64,000 bases of DNA from Clarireedia homoeocarpa (lineage: Eukaryota > Ascomycota > Leotiomycetes > Helotiales > Rutstroemiaceae), in contig LNKV01000033.1 in the NCBI GenBank assembly GCA_001465935.1, forward strand, positions 124,001-188,000, read 5' to 3'. Shown here piece by piece: positions 23,595-36,639 of the stretch (its first letter is position 1; every line of letters starts with the position of its first letter). The notes under the pieces were generated by a model. It was not told where the DNA came from, made no database searches, and saw nothing but the letters and a program-made list of their open reading frames with translations. Made by a program: the position numbers and the translations under genes.

Positions 23595-24809
23595 TTAGAA
23601 TGGGATCTGCGGAGGAGCTCCTCCCCCAGTTATTTCTGCTTGTTCGGCAATCTCTTCACCACCACTTTCGATAGAGACTGCCAAGCCGATTTTTGCTGCT
23701 TGCTGGAATATATGTTAGTAAAGAGCATGAAAATTAAGATGATAGACAAACCTTGAAGTGATCCATCTCAGCAGCGAAAGTAAGTTGCACAGGTGGTGCG
23801 ACACGCTTCTCCAACAGACAGCTCAACTTTCCGGTAGAATCAACCTGAGCTCTGAAAGTTGACATTCGGAAGTCGTACTTAGCACCCACAGTAGTAACAC
23901 CCTCTTTTCTTGGTGGTCCTCCCATCACTCCGGCACCAGACAAACCAACGAACTGCAAGTTCAAATCCACACCAGCCTCAACCTTATCAGTCAGTTTTCT
24001 CCAGAAGGAAGTGTTGACAGCACCTTGCGCTTGCAACTGAGCACTGGCAATCCAATCGCTACCCTTGTATTTGGCACAGTATGATACTGCGGTATCCGGG
24101 CCTTGGCTCATGGCCGCGCGCTGCCAGATAGCCTCAAGTCCTAGAGCTAGATTTGGAGTGACCGACTGCAGGTATTGACCAATGAAGACACCAGTAAGTC
24201 CGCCGTCCAGCATGGAAGGATTCAAAGACTTGATCGAGGCTGTGAAATCTTTTCCTGTATATTCATTGTCCAATTGTACCATAGCTTGACCTGGGGCCAT
24301 CTGGAGTTGTGTCTTGGTAACGAATGCAGACGACCATCGGTAGTTGAATCGAGTTGAGAGTTGCCCTTCATTATCAATGTTTCCTTGCATAAAGATCTGC
24401 CCTCTCTTTCTATTAGCTTTCAAATTTTTGTTTTGGGGGAAGCTATAGCCCCGCAGGTTAGAGATGCAATTTTTATCCAATTACTGACCTTATTTGTGCC
24501 AAACAGCGCTCCAAAGGTGTATGGCGGCAGGCCTTGAGATCCCATTGCGAAGGCATGAGAAACCTGGAACAGCGGCGCCATGCTGAAGGGTTTGGTGAGG
24601 TCGGCCCTCAGGCCAGAGAAAGTGTAATTGTTCAGAAATACATCGCGCTGTACTTCTCGAGCGATGTTCTCGACCGATCCGGGATTGGGAAGGCCTAGAA
24701 GATCCCTCCTTTCCTGGAAAGATCTGTATGTATCTGACAGAGTTCCAACAACGACATTGTTAGATAAAAAAGCCAAAGGCGATTCCTTCTCGAGCGCAAC
24801 CACCGACAT
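23595..24809 (-). CDS. TOM40: TOM40, mitochondrial outer-membrane import channel
   Basis: Three exons (24809-24489, 24396-23752, 23702-23595) give 357 aa, close to the fungal family size. It forms the beta-barrel pore of the TOM complex through which precursor proteins enter mitochondria. Recognisable blocks are RSFQERRDLLGLPNPGSVEN and AREVQRDVFLNNYTFSGLRA in exon 1, GNIDNEGQLSTRFNYRW and FLDGGLTG-like (MLDGGLTGVFIGQYLQ) in exon 2, SYCAKYKGSDWIASAQLQAQ with NTSFWRKLTD, and KYDFRMSTFRAQVDSTGKL with CLLEKR, the terminal beta-signal region. The final exon gives KIGLAVSIES and ends IPF, as usual for fungal Tom40. The first intron donor is GTCAGT. It has no cleavable presequence, as expected for an outer-membrane barrel. 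Confidence 0.95.
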
Positions 24810-25413
24810 TATGTTTGAGGCAAATATGTCTCGATTAAAATTGAAATGGGTCCGAAGAGGCGCAAGAGAAGATGCCGAGCTGAAGGAAATGTACTCGTGT
24901 AGTGAGTGGTCGACTTGTAATCTGTAAGATTATACACCAGAATACTTTCGAAGTGGATGCGACTGAACTTTTTCTTGAAAGAGCTTCTAGTGGTCATTGT
25001 CAGCCTTAGGCAAAATATATGGAGCTTACATCATCGTTATCGTCATTAATTCACGTGGGGCTGTATCCTTTCAAAATCATTCACTTTGCGCAAAAAATGA
25101 CTTATTCGAAAGGTTTCTTGATGAATATTGCCAGAAGGTGCCAATATATGCTGCGCATGAATTACAGAGGTCAATTGATCTTGAAGCCTCTCAATTGTGT
25201 GATTTCCACCCCTCTATCACTGCCCCTCCCCTCGCTCCCTCGCTAGCATAGTGGGGCTGCTGTGAGTGAGAATTACCATTTTTTTACCTTGGAGGAAGTG
25301 CTGATAGATGTGAGGGATGAATAGAGATAGCATTAGGCATTCCACTCTTATTAATGTGGTGTAAAATATTTTGGTATCTTAAATGCTCTCTCGTCTGGTA
25401 TTGATAAACATTA

Positions 25414-25460
25414 CCATTGTTCACTTAAGGGGAAAACCATCGTTCACTTAAGGGGAAAGA
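25414..25460. repeat. short direct repeat (CCATyGTTCACTTAAGGGG x2)
   Basis: Two near-identical ~22-bp copies lie side by side, differing at one base (T/C). Confidence 0.8.
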
Positions 25461-27539
25461 TAAACGAATCGGTAGACTAGCATTGGGCAATACAATTGAG
25501 ATATATCAATATCATCGCCGCCAAATTCCAGGCTAGACAGCTTGAGTCGTATTGCCCTCGTAAGCGGTGGGCTTCTAAAAAATCGAATGTCATATCTATA
25601 CACCGAATAATCCCCTTTAAGTCCCATACCTCAGACCTCCCCACCTCCCCTTTCTCCGAATGTAACCAACCACACAAAAGCGTTATTCATAACCTCAACA
25701 CACATATAAGAACTTTCCCAATCATTTCCGCTATTCGCCATGGGCTCGCTGGTGCAAAAAATCTGCCAACAAGTCATCAAACCCTGCGCGCATACGTGAG
25801 AAGCAAGGCACTCCGGTTCCCAATCTCTTACACAAGACGAAGATCTCTCCCCCGCCTCCGTAAGACCAGACTGATCACTTTCAGTTCCAGCTCTGTATCG
25901 CACATGCAATTCAACAAACCACTCCAGTTAGCAGACAAGGCAGTGAAGCTTTTGCATCTGTTGTGCGCGCCCTGTGCACTCTATCCATAGTGGAATACCC
26001 ATTCGCAGCAGCTATATACACATCTATCTATCTAGCATTGCAGACCTTCCAATCGATATCACCAAAGACAGAGTCACCATTCTCCTCCCGACATTCTCCG
26101 GATCAGACTCGATCGACTACCCACAGTTCCGGCTCCAGCTCCACATCACCTCATACAAGTCACCCCACAACACTCAGATTCAATCCCACATGCCACTTCA
26201 GCATATCGGCTAGCCATCAGACAAACAAGTAGCTACTATGCTGTACATTCCAATTGCAGCAAGACACGCATTCACAGCAACCCCATGTTCAGCTCATCCC
26301 ATCCACCTATCCATCTAAACTCGCAATTCTTATCACAAAAGACCAAAGAAGCTCTACCTATTCTATGGATGCAGGTATCCAATCTGACTTGACAGATACC
26401 GACAACAAGCAAACGCAATGATCTATCTCTCACTTCGAGATCTACTCATTTCATGTCATCTCATCAGATCCATCTATCATCACCCTTCAGATCCTCATTC
26501 CTCCTAAGAGATTTCCTTAGCATGAAAATAAGAATACATGGACATATATCGAGTGATATTTTCAGCTGAAATCTGCGGCTACCTCTACAGCAGCACTTCA
26601 GTTGACTTCCGAATTTAAATCAGAGGTAGAAACAAGGAAGAAGTAGCCTGGACCACTGTAACTTTAGGGTCAATACCGGCATAGCTTCTTGGAAAGAAAA
26701 AAACACGAATCCCCATACTCTATAATATGCTCCAGCTAACCTAATCATGGTACCAGAAATAGACACGATCTCTCAACAAGTATCTTTTCTAGAGGTGTCT
26801 GCGAGATTTGGATGATTAAATATTTCTCTGGAATGTAGAGGTACTACAGTATGATATATGGTAGGGGGAACGAACTGCGTTGTAACTAACTGAGCCATAT
26901 GTGGTGTAGAAGTTATTTTCACACCGCTCTCACCTCAGCATACCAGCTCGCTCCCGGCCGTCTCATCCAAATCCAAATCCAAACATACATCTCTCTGCCT
27001 GACATCATTGTTTCAGAACTCCATATACCTAACACCCACGCAAGTAGCACCTAGCTACTTAGCTCCAACCCCAAAAAGCACATCCATTCCACCCAAACAC
27101 AACAGGAGAGCCATCCCGAAACAAGCCAAACCAAGCCCAAGGGAAAAGCCAGAACCACCCTAGCACTACAAACGAAGTAAGACAAGACAAGACAAAGACA
27201 TAGCACCATGTGATGCAGAGGGAAGACGGAGTACATAGATAGGGGAGGAATTGTATTTAGTCTGCAATTCGGAAGTACTTTGGTGAAGTGGTAGTTGCTT
27301 AACTGACCGACAGCCCAATAACCACACCGAAAAGCCCATCTCCCTACCCACCTCCTCACAATATAGAAAGACATACACTTCTATCTATACCCCAGTAGTA
27401 ATAGTATAGTAAACAAGTAGCGTAGCTTAAACCCAGAACGCAACTACCTCTCCCTCTACCTCTCCCTCTACCGCTCCCTTTACCTTTACCCTTGTCTGCC
27501 CTGCCTGCCCTGCCCCGCACTATCTTGCCCTCCGAGATG

Positions 27540-27540
<1 letters not shown>

Positions 27541-27573
<33 letters not shown>
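27541..27573. repeat. (AC)n dinucleotide microsatellite
   Basis: About 16 perfect AC units. Confidence 0.95.
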
Positions 27574-27574
<1 letters not shown>

Positions 27575-27694
27575 CGATATATCCCCTTAAACAGCACACA
27601 CGACTTTCCCTCCCCACTTTATTTTGGTGGTGGCCGCGAGCAGTGAGTGTAGATACAGTAGATTAATTGGCAGTCAACCCAGGAGACAAACCAA

Positions 27695-27734
27695 GAAACG
27701 AAACGAAACGAAACGAAACGAAACGAAACGAAAC
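27695..27734. repeat. (GAAAC)n pentanucleotide microsatellite
   Basis: About eight perfect GAAAC copies, followed at 27767-27806 by CATAC pentamers. Confidence 0.95.
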
Positions 27735-27829
27735 CATCGAACAAGCCGCCAAAAGAAGCAGAGCAACCATACCATACCATACCATACCATAATCATACCA
27801 TACCATCCCTATCCCTGCCAGATCCATAC

Positions 27830-27897
27830 CACTCCCTCCACTCCCCTCCACTCCCTCCACTCCCCTCCACTCCCATCCACTCCCATCCACTCCCCAC
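27830..27897. repeat. CTCCACTCCC-type minisatellite
   Basis: Imperfect repeats of CACTCCC(C/A)TC over about 65 bases. Confidence 0.85.
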
Positions 27898-27953
27898 GAC
27901 ACCAAATACTAGTTCAGTGCGTGCGTGGAGTTACAGTTACAGTTAGAGATATA

Positions 27954-27993
27954 GCAACGCAACGCAACGCAACGCAACGCAACGCAACGCAAC
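27954..27993. repeat. (GCAAC)n pentanucleotide microsatellite
   Basis: About eight copies of GCAAC, one base different from the GAAAC array 250 bases upstream. Confidence 0.95.
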
Positions 27994-28048
27994 AAGCCAA
28001 AAAGGAAGGAAAATAATAGATAAGTAACTCACTTACTTAGTAGTCAAC

Positions 28049-28330
28049 CCCCCCCCCCCCCACATATATATATATATACAAAACAACAAACAGCTCAACT
28101 AGCAGTCTTAAGAAAAGGACACTGATTTGATTTGATTTGATTTGATTTACTCGTTGACTTACAGACAGTGCTTCTAAGGAAAACTGGTTTATAGGAGGGA
28201 GGGAGGGAGGGAGGGAGTAAGTGAGTGAGTGATATATACCCCGCTGCGGCTGCGCAAAGAGATGAATGAATGAATGATATCTTACTTTCCCTATAAAAGG
28301 AAGGAAGGAAGGAAGGAAGGAAGGGAGAAA
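28049..28330. repeat. cluster: poly-C, (TA)n, (TTTGA)n, (GGGA)n, (GGAA)n
   Basis: A 13-nt C run, a short TA tract, five TTTGA units near 28122-28147, about five GGGA units near 28196-28217 and about six GGAA units near 28301-28325, within 280 bases. Confidence 0.9.
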
Positions 28331-29564
28331 GGAAAGATGGTGATAGAATAGATAGGTAGAGGGAGATATAACATATACTGTAGCGTGATGAACGAATGAA
28401 TGAAGTCGATGCAGAGTAAGTAGACAGACTCTAGTTCTCAGGGCAAGGCAAGGCAAGGTAAGGAGAGGAGGGAGGGAGGGAGGGAGGGTTCGGTCATCTA
28501 TCTATCTACTCTATCCATCTAACTTACAGTAATTATCCATCCGTTTCAATCATAAAGTATAAGTTAAGCCTCGACAATCCAATGCAATGCAATCCAATGC
28601 GATCCAAGCCCAAACAGACACCCAAAAACCAAAACAATCACATCTACAATATATCTATATCTATATCTATCTAAATCTAAATCTAAATCTATTCAACCAG
28701 ACTCCGCACGTGGGCGCAGTGCAGCCCAGCATGCCGTTACAGTATCCAGCCCATGTTTCCCCCCCCAAAAAAAGCAAGCCTCCCTCCCTCCCTCCCTCCG
28801 TGCCTCCTTTTCTCTCGCCCTAAAAAAGGAAACCGGCTTGAAGTTCACAACGCGCCGCAAGCGAACAGAAAAAAAATGCAAAATCGCGCGTCACCCCTCC
28901 CCTCCCCTCCCCTCTTACGCCTGCCGCACTTAACTTAATGCACATATGGAAAGTAAATCGCAAACATAAACATGCAGTCAGACGAGACGACGACGACGAC
29001 CGACGACGAACGATGATGATGACGGTGATTCTTGGGGGTCTGGTGTAGAGATGTGGGATTTATATTATTTCTATATATGTTGTTTGTATTTTGTATATTC
29101 TGCGTGGGCATTGTATTCTGTATATTCTGCATGCCCACGCATTCAATTTAACCTTACCTGGACTTTGACTTTGACTTGACTTGCAGTTCATTCCATAGTT
29201 TGTTTTGAGCGTCGCCATAGTTTTACTATGCCCCACCTCCCCTCCCTCGCTCGCTCGCTCGCTTCGACCCTCTTTCGGGAGCCCGACGAACAAGTGGTAC
29301 CGACCGGGCTGTGGCACGGTCTTTTGAAATGTCTGGGTGTGTGTGGACAGACAGTAGATCTCCTGGGCCGCGAGATGCAGGTGGGTGGCCATATTGGGGA
29401 ATATCAGAGTGGCAAGGACCGAAAATATACATAGTACGAAAGTATATGGTTGTTGAGTTCGGTTCATGCAACACGGAGACGGCGGAGTCTTGGGTTAGGG
29501 GGTTAGGGGGTTTTTGTTCGGGTAACGAAGGGAAGGAAGGGAGATGGTCCAATTTGTTGGAGGG

Positions 29565-29629
29565 GAATGAATGAATGAATGAATGAATGAATGAATGAAT
29601 GATTGAATGAATGAATGATTGATTGAATG
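29565..29629. repeat. (GAAT)n tetranucleotide microsatellite
   Basis: About fourteen GAAT units, some changed to GATT. Confidence 0.95.
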
Positions 29630-29707
29630 TGGCGAATGCTTTTCCTGTGTTGGTGTTGTATTGTGCTCCGCAAGAAAAATGCTTTTTGTGATGGTGGTGC
29701 GAGGGAC

Positions 29708-29788
29708 GATCGACATCGACATCGACATCGGCATCGACATCGGCATCGGCATCGACATCAATATCGACATCGACATCGACATCGACAC
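29708..29788. repeat. hexanucleotide (ATCGAC/ATCGGC)n repeat
   Basis: About thirteen six-base units over 80 bases. It is open in several frames because of its unit length, but no gene surrounds it. Confidence 0.9.
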
Positions 29789-31322
29789 AACGACGACTAC
29801 CCGTTTAAGTTTTCTGTTCTGGTTTGATCCCGACGATGATCGATGACTACTTTAGTAGTCACCACAGAAGCCTCTTGATACAAACGCAATGACGCCGCTC
29901 CGAAGTAAGATTGACCTATCGGAGCGTAGCACCCGGAGATACAGTAGTTAAAAATGCATATTTTACTACGGATAATAATATATACATAGGATGATCAGTA
30001 TGATTGACGTATTTCGCAGACGATTAGTCATAGCCTACTCGTAGACAATTTTTTCAAGATTCGATGGAATATCTTCCATTTCCAATTGAAACGCTCGTCA
30101 ATGCTTGAGTCTTGTCGTCACTTTTTGCTTTTGCTGTGAGGAGGATCGCCCGCGAATAGTCTCAATGTGACGGTTACCCCGCTTCCTCCAACTATCCTAG
30201 GGCCTTCTTTGCCTGGCTTTCACCCACACACACACCTTTTTTTTCCTTTCTCTCCGTGTAAGCAGCTAGTCAGACCTGTCTTAGATCTTCCTTCTAGTAG
30301 CCGATAAGAAGACTCGTCCACGAATCCAACTGCTCATCTAAGCAAGACCTCTGCTCGGTGATTTAATCGCGCGTTTACGTAGAGTAGAGTAGGGTAGGGT
30401 AGAATGGAGAAGCAGAAACGAGCATCTAACCATTGGCTAGCCGGAAACCCCAACGTCTGGCTTAGATTAAAGGCGTCGTGCACTGGGCTGATCCTGATAC
30501 TGATACAAATGACCGACGGAATGAAAGAGAGAAGCTGGGGACTTAGGAGTAGGACTGCTCGGATTGATTTCGTTTCGTGCCATTCCAGCTGCACACCCTC
30601 AGGTTGCACGGCAGGATCACGGTGGATAGATGGATGAACGAAAGTTCATGGCAGTGATGATAACCCGTCTTTTCCTTTCTCTTCACGGGGGCTTTCTGGA
30701 CACAGTGCAGATGGTGATATGATAGAGATGCGGATACTGCATTCCCAATTTCTGCAACCATTGAATGCGTTGCAGTGCAGTGGCTTCACGTGCCGTTCCC
30801 AAACACCAGCCTATCGTAGTCCCCGAACCCCTACGCTGTCGCACCGCAGTTGAGCATGCCATGTAATGTCAGCGCGTCGAGAGTCGTGGCAACTTGCATC
30901 AAAAGGAGGAACAAGAAAGACGGGAAACTGCCTTTTCATTGCCGGGACTGGAGCAGACCCCTTGACCATTTCCCTTAGGTTGGTTCTGCGAGGGAAGGAT
31001 ACACAAAATCAGTTTCCGGCATCTGGGCGTCGAATGGTGATGGGAAAAATGCTCCGTGATCAACAAGGCCTAGATGGCCGGGAGTGAAGCTCTTGTAATG
31101 ATTTGAGAAGGGCAAAACCTCCGGGTCCTAGATCACGATGGCTTCAAAATTGACTTTTTGGTACGTTTTTGACGTGTCCGGGGTGTCTTGGGTTTCTACT
31201 CTTATTTGCGGTGAAGTCGTGCTTGGTACATACAGTATCAAGGACTTCCCCGAGAGGCGAGGCATTTACCGGGGTGTTCGGCAAGGTCGCAAGCTTACTT
31301 TGTACATACTACCTTTATTCAT

Positions 31323-31340
31323 GGGGGGGGGGGGGGGGGG
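31323..31340. repeat. poly-G tract (18 nt)
   Basis: Uninterrupted G run. Confidence 0.9.
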
Positions 31341-31489
31341 ATAGTAGTAGAGAGGCCGGTACTAAAAATGGACTTGGAGTGGATGTTTGATGGAGTGATG
31401 TGATGTCAGTTTCTAAAAAGGACTTGTGAAGCTCTATACTAGGGCACGCTGGGATGGCTTGGGAAAAACCAAGGGGGCGAGGGACAAGG

Positions 31490-31527
31490 GCCAAGGGGCA
31501 AGGGGCAAGGGGCAAGGGGCGAGGGGT
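31490..31527. repeat. CAAGGGG tandem repeat
   Basis: Four to five seven-base units, the last changed to CGAGGGG. Confidence 0.9.
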
Positions 31528-32515
31528 CTCCAGTCTCCCATCTGAGGGGAAGCTTCGGAAAAATGATCACGAGTTCAACGTCGACGGCGCGCTATCAAGT
31601 AAAGCATTAGGAAAGAGTGGAGCCTTTCACGAGCGGATCCCATGAGGTTGATGGGATCCCAGTTGCTTCTTACTTGGTACTTACCAATTGACGCTCCCTT
31701 TCTCATCTGGTTCCTGAGTGCAAAAAAGCGAAAAGCGAAAAGCGGCTGTACAAGCGGCTGTACAAGCAACAGGCATTCGCTTTTCTTGTTGGATCCCAGC
31801 CACTCACTCTCCAATTGAGTGTTACAAGTGGTTGAAAAGGTTGGGAAGCTCTGATTGCATGCGCCCATGAAACCCCCCAAATCAAAAAAGGATGCTTGGT
31901 ACTTCCGTAGATGGAGACAGAGCTAGGCTGGGCAGTACGAGCACCACCCTACGGTGTATAAAATCCAATCTTTGGGATTCTTTCACGCCTCGTGACCGAT
32001 CAAAAAAAATTAATTATTAAAACGGGTCCCACATCGGCGTCGTGTTCGTTACTGTGTTGGCTGGGTTTGCATATTACTTACTGTCCAGTGAGTATTCGGC
32101 TCGGGAATCAGATGCGCAAGGAGCGACAGTGTTGCCAGTCACTTTACTGTACGAAGTAGGTTCAGCGGGAAACCCTGGATTGGGATATTACCACGTTGCC
32201 GGTATCCTCAATTTATTGGGTCTCGGAAGGAGGAAAGATATGGATGGAGATGGACATGGAGATGGACATGGAGATGGAGCAATGTCAATAGTCGTTTTCC
32301 TACTTGGGGTGTGCACTTGGCGGCTATAAACTTCCGCTTTCGATATTGGATTTGATGTTGATACAGTAGCATGTTCGTGAAGCATGACTGGCTAAGCTTA
32401 GAGAGACGTTGTGTCGCCGGATAGGTAGAAATGGAAAAATCGAGTCCGTGCTGATGTTGTCCCAAGCCCGTCCAAGCCACCATGTATATCTCTGAGCACT
32501 GGGATGCCTCGCATG

Positions 32516-32563
32516 TACTGTGCTACTGTGCTACTGTGCTACTGTACTACTGTACGACTGTAC
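32516..32563. repeat. TACTGTGC tandem repeat
   Basis: About five eight-base units, decaying at the 3' end. Confidence 0.85.
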
Positions 32564-32765
32564 TTTGGAGCCGTGTAGTAGGTAGGTATTCGAGCGCACA
32601 GCACTAAGCATGAGACAGCCACCAGGACCTCGAACAGCTATCTGCATTTCTTGGCCAAGCCAGGGACCGGGTAAAAGACAACTTTCGTTGCTTGGAGATA
32701 AACAGTCAGTGACTGATTCGTGCTTTCATTGTCCTACCTAGCTTGTTTCTCTTGAACACAAGTAC

Positions 32766-32970
32766 TGTATGTATGTATGTATGTATGTATGTGTGTATGT
32801 ATGTATGTATGTGTGTATGTATGTATGTATGTGTGTATGTATGTATGTATATATATATGTATGTGTATGTATGTAGGTAGGTAGGTAGGTATATATGTAT
32901 ATATGTATATATGTATGTACGTATACTGTATGTCTATATATATATGTATACTGTATGTCTATGTATGTAT
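32766..32970. repeat. (TATG)n/(TATA)n microsatellite, about 200 bp
   Basis: The longest simple repeat in the region: GTAT units interrupted by GTGTGTAT at regular spacing, then TAGG, TATA and TATG blocks. Confidence 0.95.
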
Positions 32971-35960
32971 GCGATTCCTCCTACAGTCTATCTATCGATC
33001 GTACTAATTACTGAGAGATTCAAAGGCTATTACTAGTCGGAGTCTGGTGCGACCTGGCCCGTGCTTGGTATTCCCTGACGCGCCACGAGCCACGAGCGTC
33101 CCCAATATCCCAAACCCGACTGGCGAGGGAGATTTTGGGGTAGGGCAGACGTAGCAAAACGACCCAAAGCCAGTCAAGGCAGTGGGTCGCATCAGATAGA
33201 GTAGGCGACGACGAGGTAACTTACTATAGATTGTTCCCGCGTTTCGTTACACACACACTGAGCCGCACGCTCGTCAAGGGAAGCCCTTGGAGATACTTCG
33301 TAGATGCTCCTGACAAAACGGTGGCTCACGATCCTCCTACTCGTCTCACCCACACAGCTTGATAAGAGTCGCAGAAAGACTGTCATAGGTGCCAAGGACC
33401 GGGTACTCATACTGGTTACGACAGGCCAGATACACAAAGCATACATTGCACTGTCCTTTCGTACGGGTGTAACTATCCACCGTTAATCTATCTCTGAGCA
33501 GGTTGCCGACCCCGGAGTACCACAGGATTCGTATTCCTCCATCAGACTAAGAATTGAATATGCCGATGTCGTGTCTTTCCTGAATCCTTAGAAACAGCTT
33601 CTGTGCAGGTTGGATCCGAGAAATCGATACCAGTATTGACCGCTCGAAGTCTGATCTGAGTCTTTGAACAAGAAGAGGTCTCGAAACAGTCCAGACGCGC
33701 TAGAACGACTCGGGTAAAGTGGCCCGAGATATCGTACCTTGATTGCTCGTTACGAACAGGAACCGCCACGAAGAGGATGACATATAAGAGCTAATGCTCT
33801 GTGACTCTGCGACACCAATATGCTGTATCCCAAATCTCAACCCACTGGATGGTACTTGTTGTCTTCCTTTATATATGTGCTCCCATGATACTGCAATGCA
33901 TATTATACCCAAAGCAGGAATTAGCTTCAGCTCCTGGCAGCGACAGTGGCACCATTATCCAATCGAGAGGGTTCCTATGGAGCTAATCGTCAAGGGGCGA
34001 TCTCAACATGCATATTCGAACTGCGATATGCTCATGCAATCCAATCTGTTTCCGGACATGTCACGGGTCACGGGTCACTTTATTGTCGCTACGATGGAGA
34101 ATGAAGATGCAGGTCTGGCATGAATGCGCTACCGCATGGTTTTTTTTTTTGGGTTTTCCGACCCCCATTGATGATGATGACGATGATGCTCAGACGCTCG
34201 AACTGGAGCGCGTGCTGGTGCATCAAAATTGACCCCATGATCTCTTTTTTTTTCTCTGGTCCCAATTGAGCGTTGTCCATTTCGAGCATGATGGAACATA
34301 TGGAACACATGGAGCACATGGAGTTGTTGGCATGTGTTTGTACTGCAGAATCAAGGACATGGTGAGATCGACAAAGGAAAACGAAGCAGAATTGGCCCGG
34401 TTCGGGAAGTGCGAGTGGTTTTTTTTCTTTTTTCTTTTTTCGTCCTACGCTTCATGTACCATCCATCCACCTACTTACGATGTCGATTGAGTTACTTCTT
34501 GTTGAATATTTGAATATTCCGTTATGGTTGTCGTAGTCTGGAACGAGGATCTCCAGATGGATAGCTAAAGAAAGGTAGCTACTTGTGGCTGTAGCTTTAG
34601 CTGGCTAAGCGCTTGAGCCATATTCTCAAAGTGTTTCATGTGGATGAAAATATACTTGGTAAAAGAGATCTAACGGTACTAGGGAGTTGATTGATCGGGA
34701 TGTTGTCAATTGGTGAGAACAAAACGACATTGATATCAAACTCTACATGCTCTACATGTCATCCCTAAATGCCCGCTTCACCCCTCGCGCCGGCCTGATC
34801 GTATTCCCAGAGCGTTTCGCAACCTCCGCGCAGCAACGGCCCCCAACTCCGTAGAATTTTGAACCCCTCATTGATCGTCCGGCATAGACAAATCCATCAA
34901 CTATCACCACCAACTAGGGAAAAAAGAGTAGAGAGGTACGGCCGGATCACATAACTAGCATCTGTAATCTGTAATCTGTAATTTCTACAGATTTATGTGC
35001 GTGTGTAAGCTTTAATCTCGGACACAAATCGTCAATCGGATTGTCTTTGATTCACATCTTCATCATACATAACTATCCTTTCTCCCCTTTCCCTTGCCCC
35101 TGTTACTGCAGCAAGAAAAAAAAAAGACACAACACCTGGACAGCTCGCACCCACAACGTCAGTTCGACAACGCTAAATGATTAAGCGACCCCATTAGCAC
35201 CAGTGAGCAATTTCGAGGTGTCCCTTTCCCCTCCACCTTTCAAGGGAAAGGGAAGAGAAAGTGAGAGCAAGGGCAGAGAGCAAGGGAAGAGAGCAAGGAA
35301 GCATGATGGAGCAAAAAGGACCTGGGAAAGCAAGGAAGAACATGGCAACATCATTCGCAGACGAGAAGGAAAAACCCCTCCCCCTCTCCATCAAACCCTC
35401 CCCCTCTCCATTAAACCCTCCGTACCTACCGCAAACCCATAGGACCAGCTAGGTATGCTCCGTGCATTAGACGACACACTGCAAGATAATATCACGGTGG
35501 TTTGTTGTCATAATTGTACCAAATGGACAGTGAGCGAGGCAAATATAAAAATGAATCAATATCATAACTCCATGTAGAACAGAGTCGGACCATATACCAA
35601 AGAGGACCTCTTGGCTCCGTCCGATTTGGGACGGTAGTGTACAGTAGAACTACATGTAGTCGACCTCGAAATTCTGCATTTCTGAATTGTCTACTTTGGA
35701 ATCTCCCAAGCTCCCAAGCTCCCAAGCTCCATGATACCTTCTCATCTGTACCTACCAATCCGTGCCTCCTCGTACATACTCCGTGCCTTCTCGAGCTTCA
35801 ACACACGGAAACAGAAGTAGAAACGGTCAAAAAAGAAAAGTAAAAAAGAGAAAAAAGATGATTCAGTAGAGGAGAAAAGAAGCAAAAAAGGAAAGACAGT
35901 TGTAGAAGCACGTTTCCCAACTTCCAACATCCAAAACTGCATCATCGACAAATCCGTCAT

Positions 35961-36002
35961 ACTCTCTCTCTCCCCCTCTCTCCCCCTCTCTCCCCCTCTC
36001 TC
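35961..36002. repeat. CTCTCTCCCC minisatellite
   Basis: About four ten-base units, all pyrimidine. Confidence 0.9.
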
Positions 36003-36134
36003 TGACCTTACCTCTTCCTCCCGCTCTCCCTCGACTTGTCCATCTATCCCGACCGCCGCCGCCGTTGATACCTACGTACGGCTACTACCTACATACCTAC
36101 GTGCGCCTACCACCTACATAGCTATCTACCTAAC

Positions 36135-36388
36135 CGACCAGCGACCAGCGACCAGCGACCACCGGCCTCCTCTCGAATTACATGCATCCGCCATCACACT
36201 CCCCTGCCAGATCTTTTTAGAGCACAGTGTACAGTTCCCTCCCCCTGGCCTGGCTTCCCGGCCCCCTCTTCCTTCTGCCCCCCTTTGCTCCTCATCTGAC
36301 GGGCCTCGAATTCGCAAGACAAAGCAGCCTATCAGCTGTCATCTAGCACATAGCAATAGCACATAGACATAGCACATAGCACATAGCA
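36135..36388. repeat. two short minisatellites (GACCAGC and ACATAGC types)
   Basis: GACCAGC repeated about four times at 36135-36162, and AGCACATAG-type units at 36343-36388. Confidence 0.85.
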
Positions 36389-36639
36389 GCGACCACGGCT
36401 GCGTGCCAGTACCCCTAGTAATTACGAAGTCGTCCGGGACAATACTGAATACTCACGGCAACAAGGACAGCTAAAAACACGCACCGCACGCACGTACTTT
36501 TCCTCGCAACTCTCACACTACGCCTGAAGGATCATTGGCCTCAAGTGACCACCACAAAACGGGCAGCGCGTTCGTCCAACCAGGAGCCTCCAAATTCGAC
36601 CCCAGTCGGCAATTAGTCCCAACTGCTCATTCTCTAAAA

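Noticed and set aside
25496..25990. 164-codon frame upstream of the gene desert
   Set aside because: No start context, splice signals, domain or plausible composition; overlapping frames on both strands are similar in length.
27624..28016. 130-codon frame of Lys/Arg/Asn/Thr and Pro/Ser/His repeats
   Set aside because: It is a direct translation of the GAAAC, CATAC and CTCC arrays.
29485..29515. GGTTAGGGGGTTAGGGGG as telomere-like repeat
   Set aside because: Only two imperfect units inside a microsatellite-rich region; not a telomeric array.
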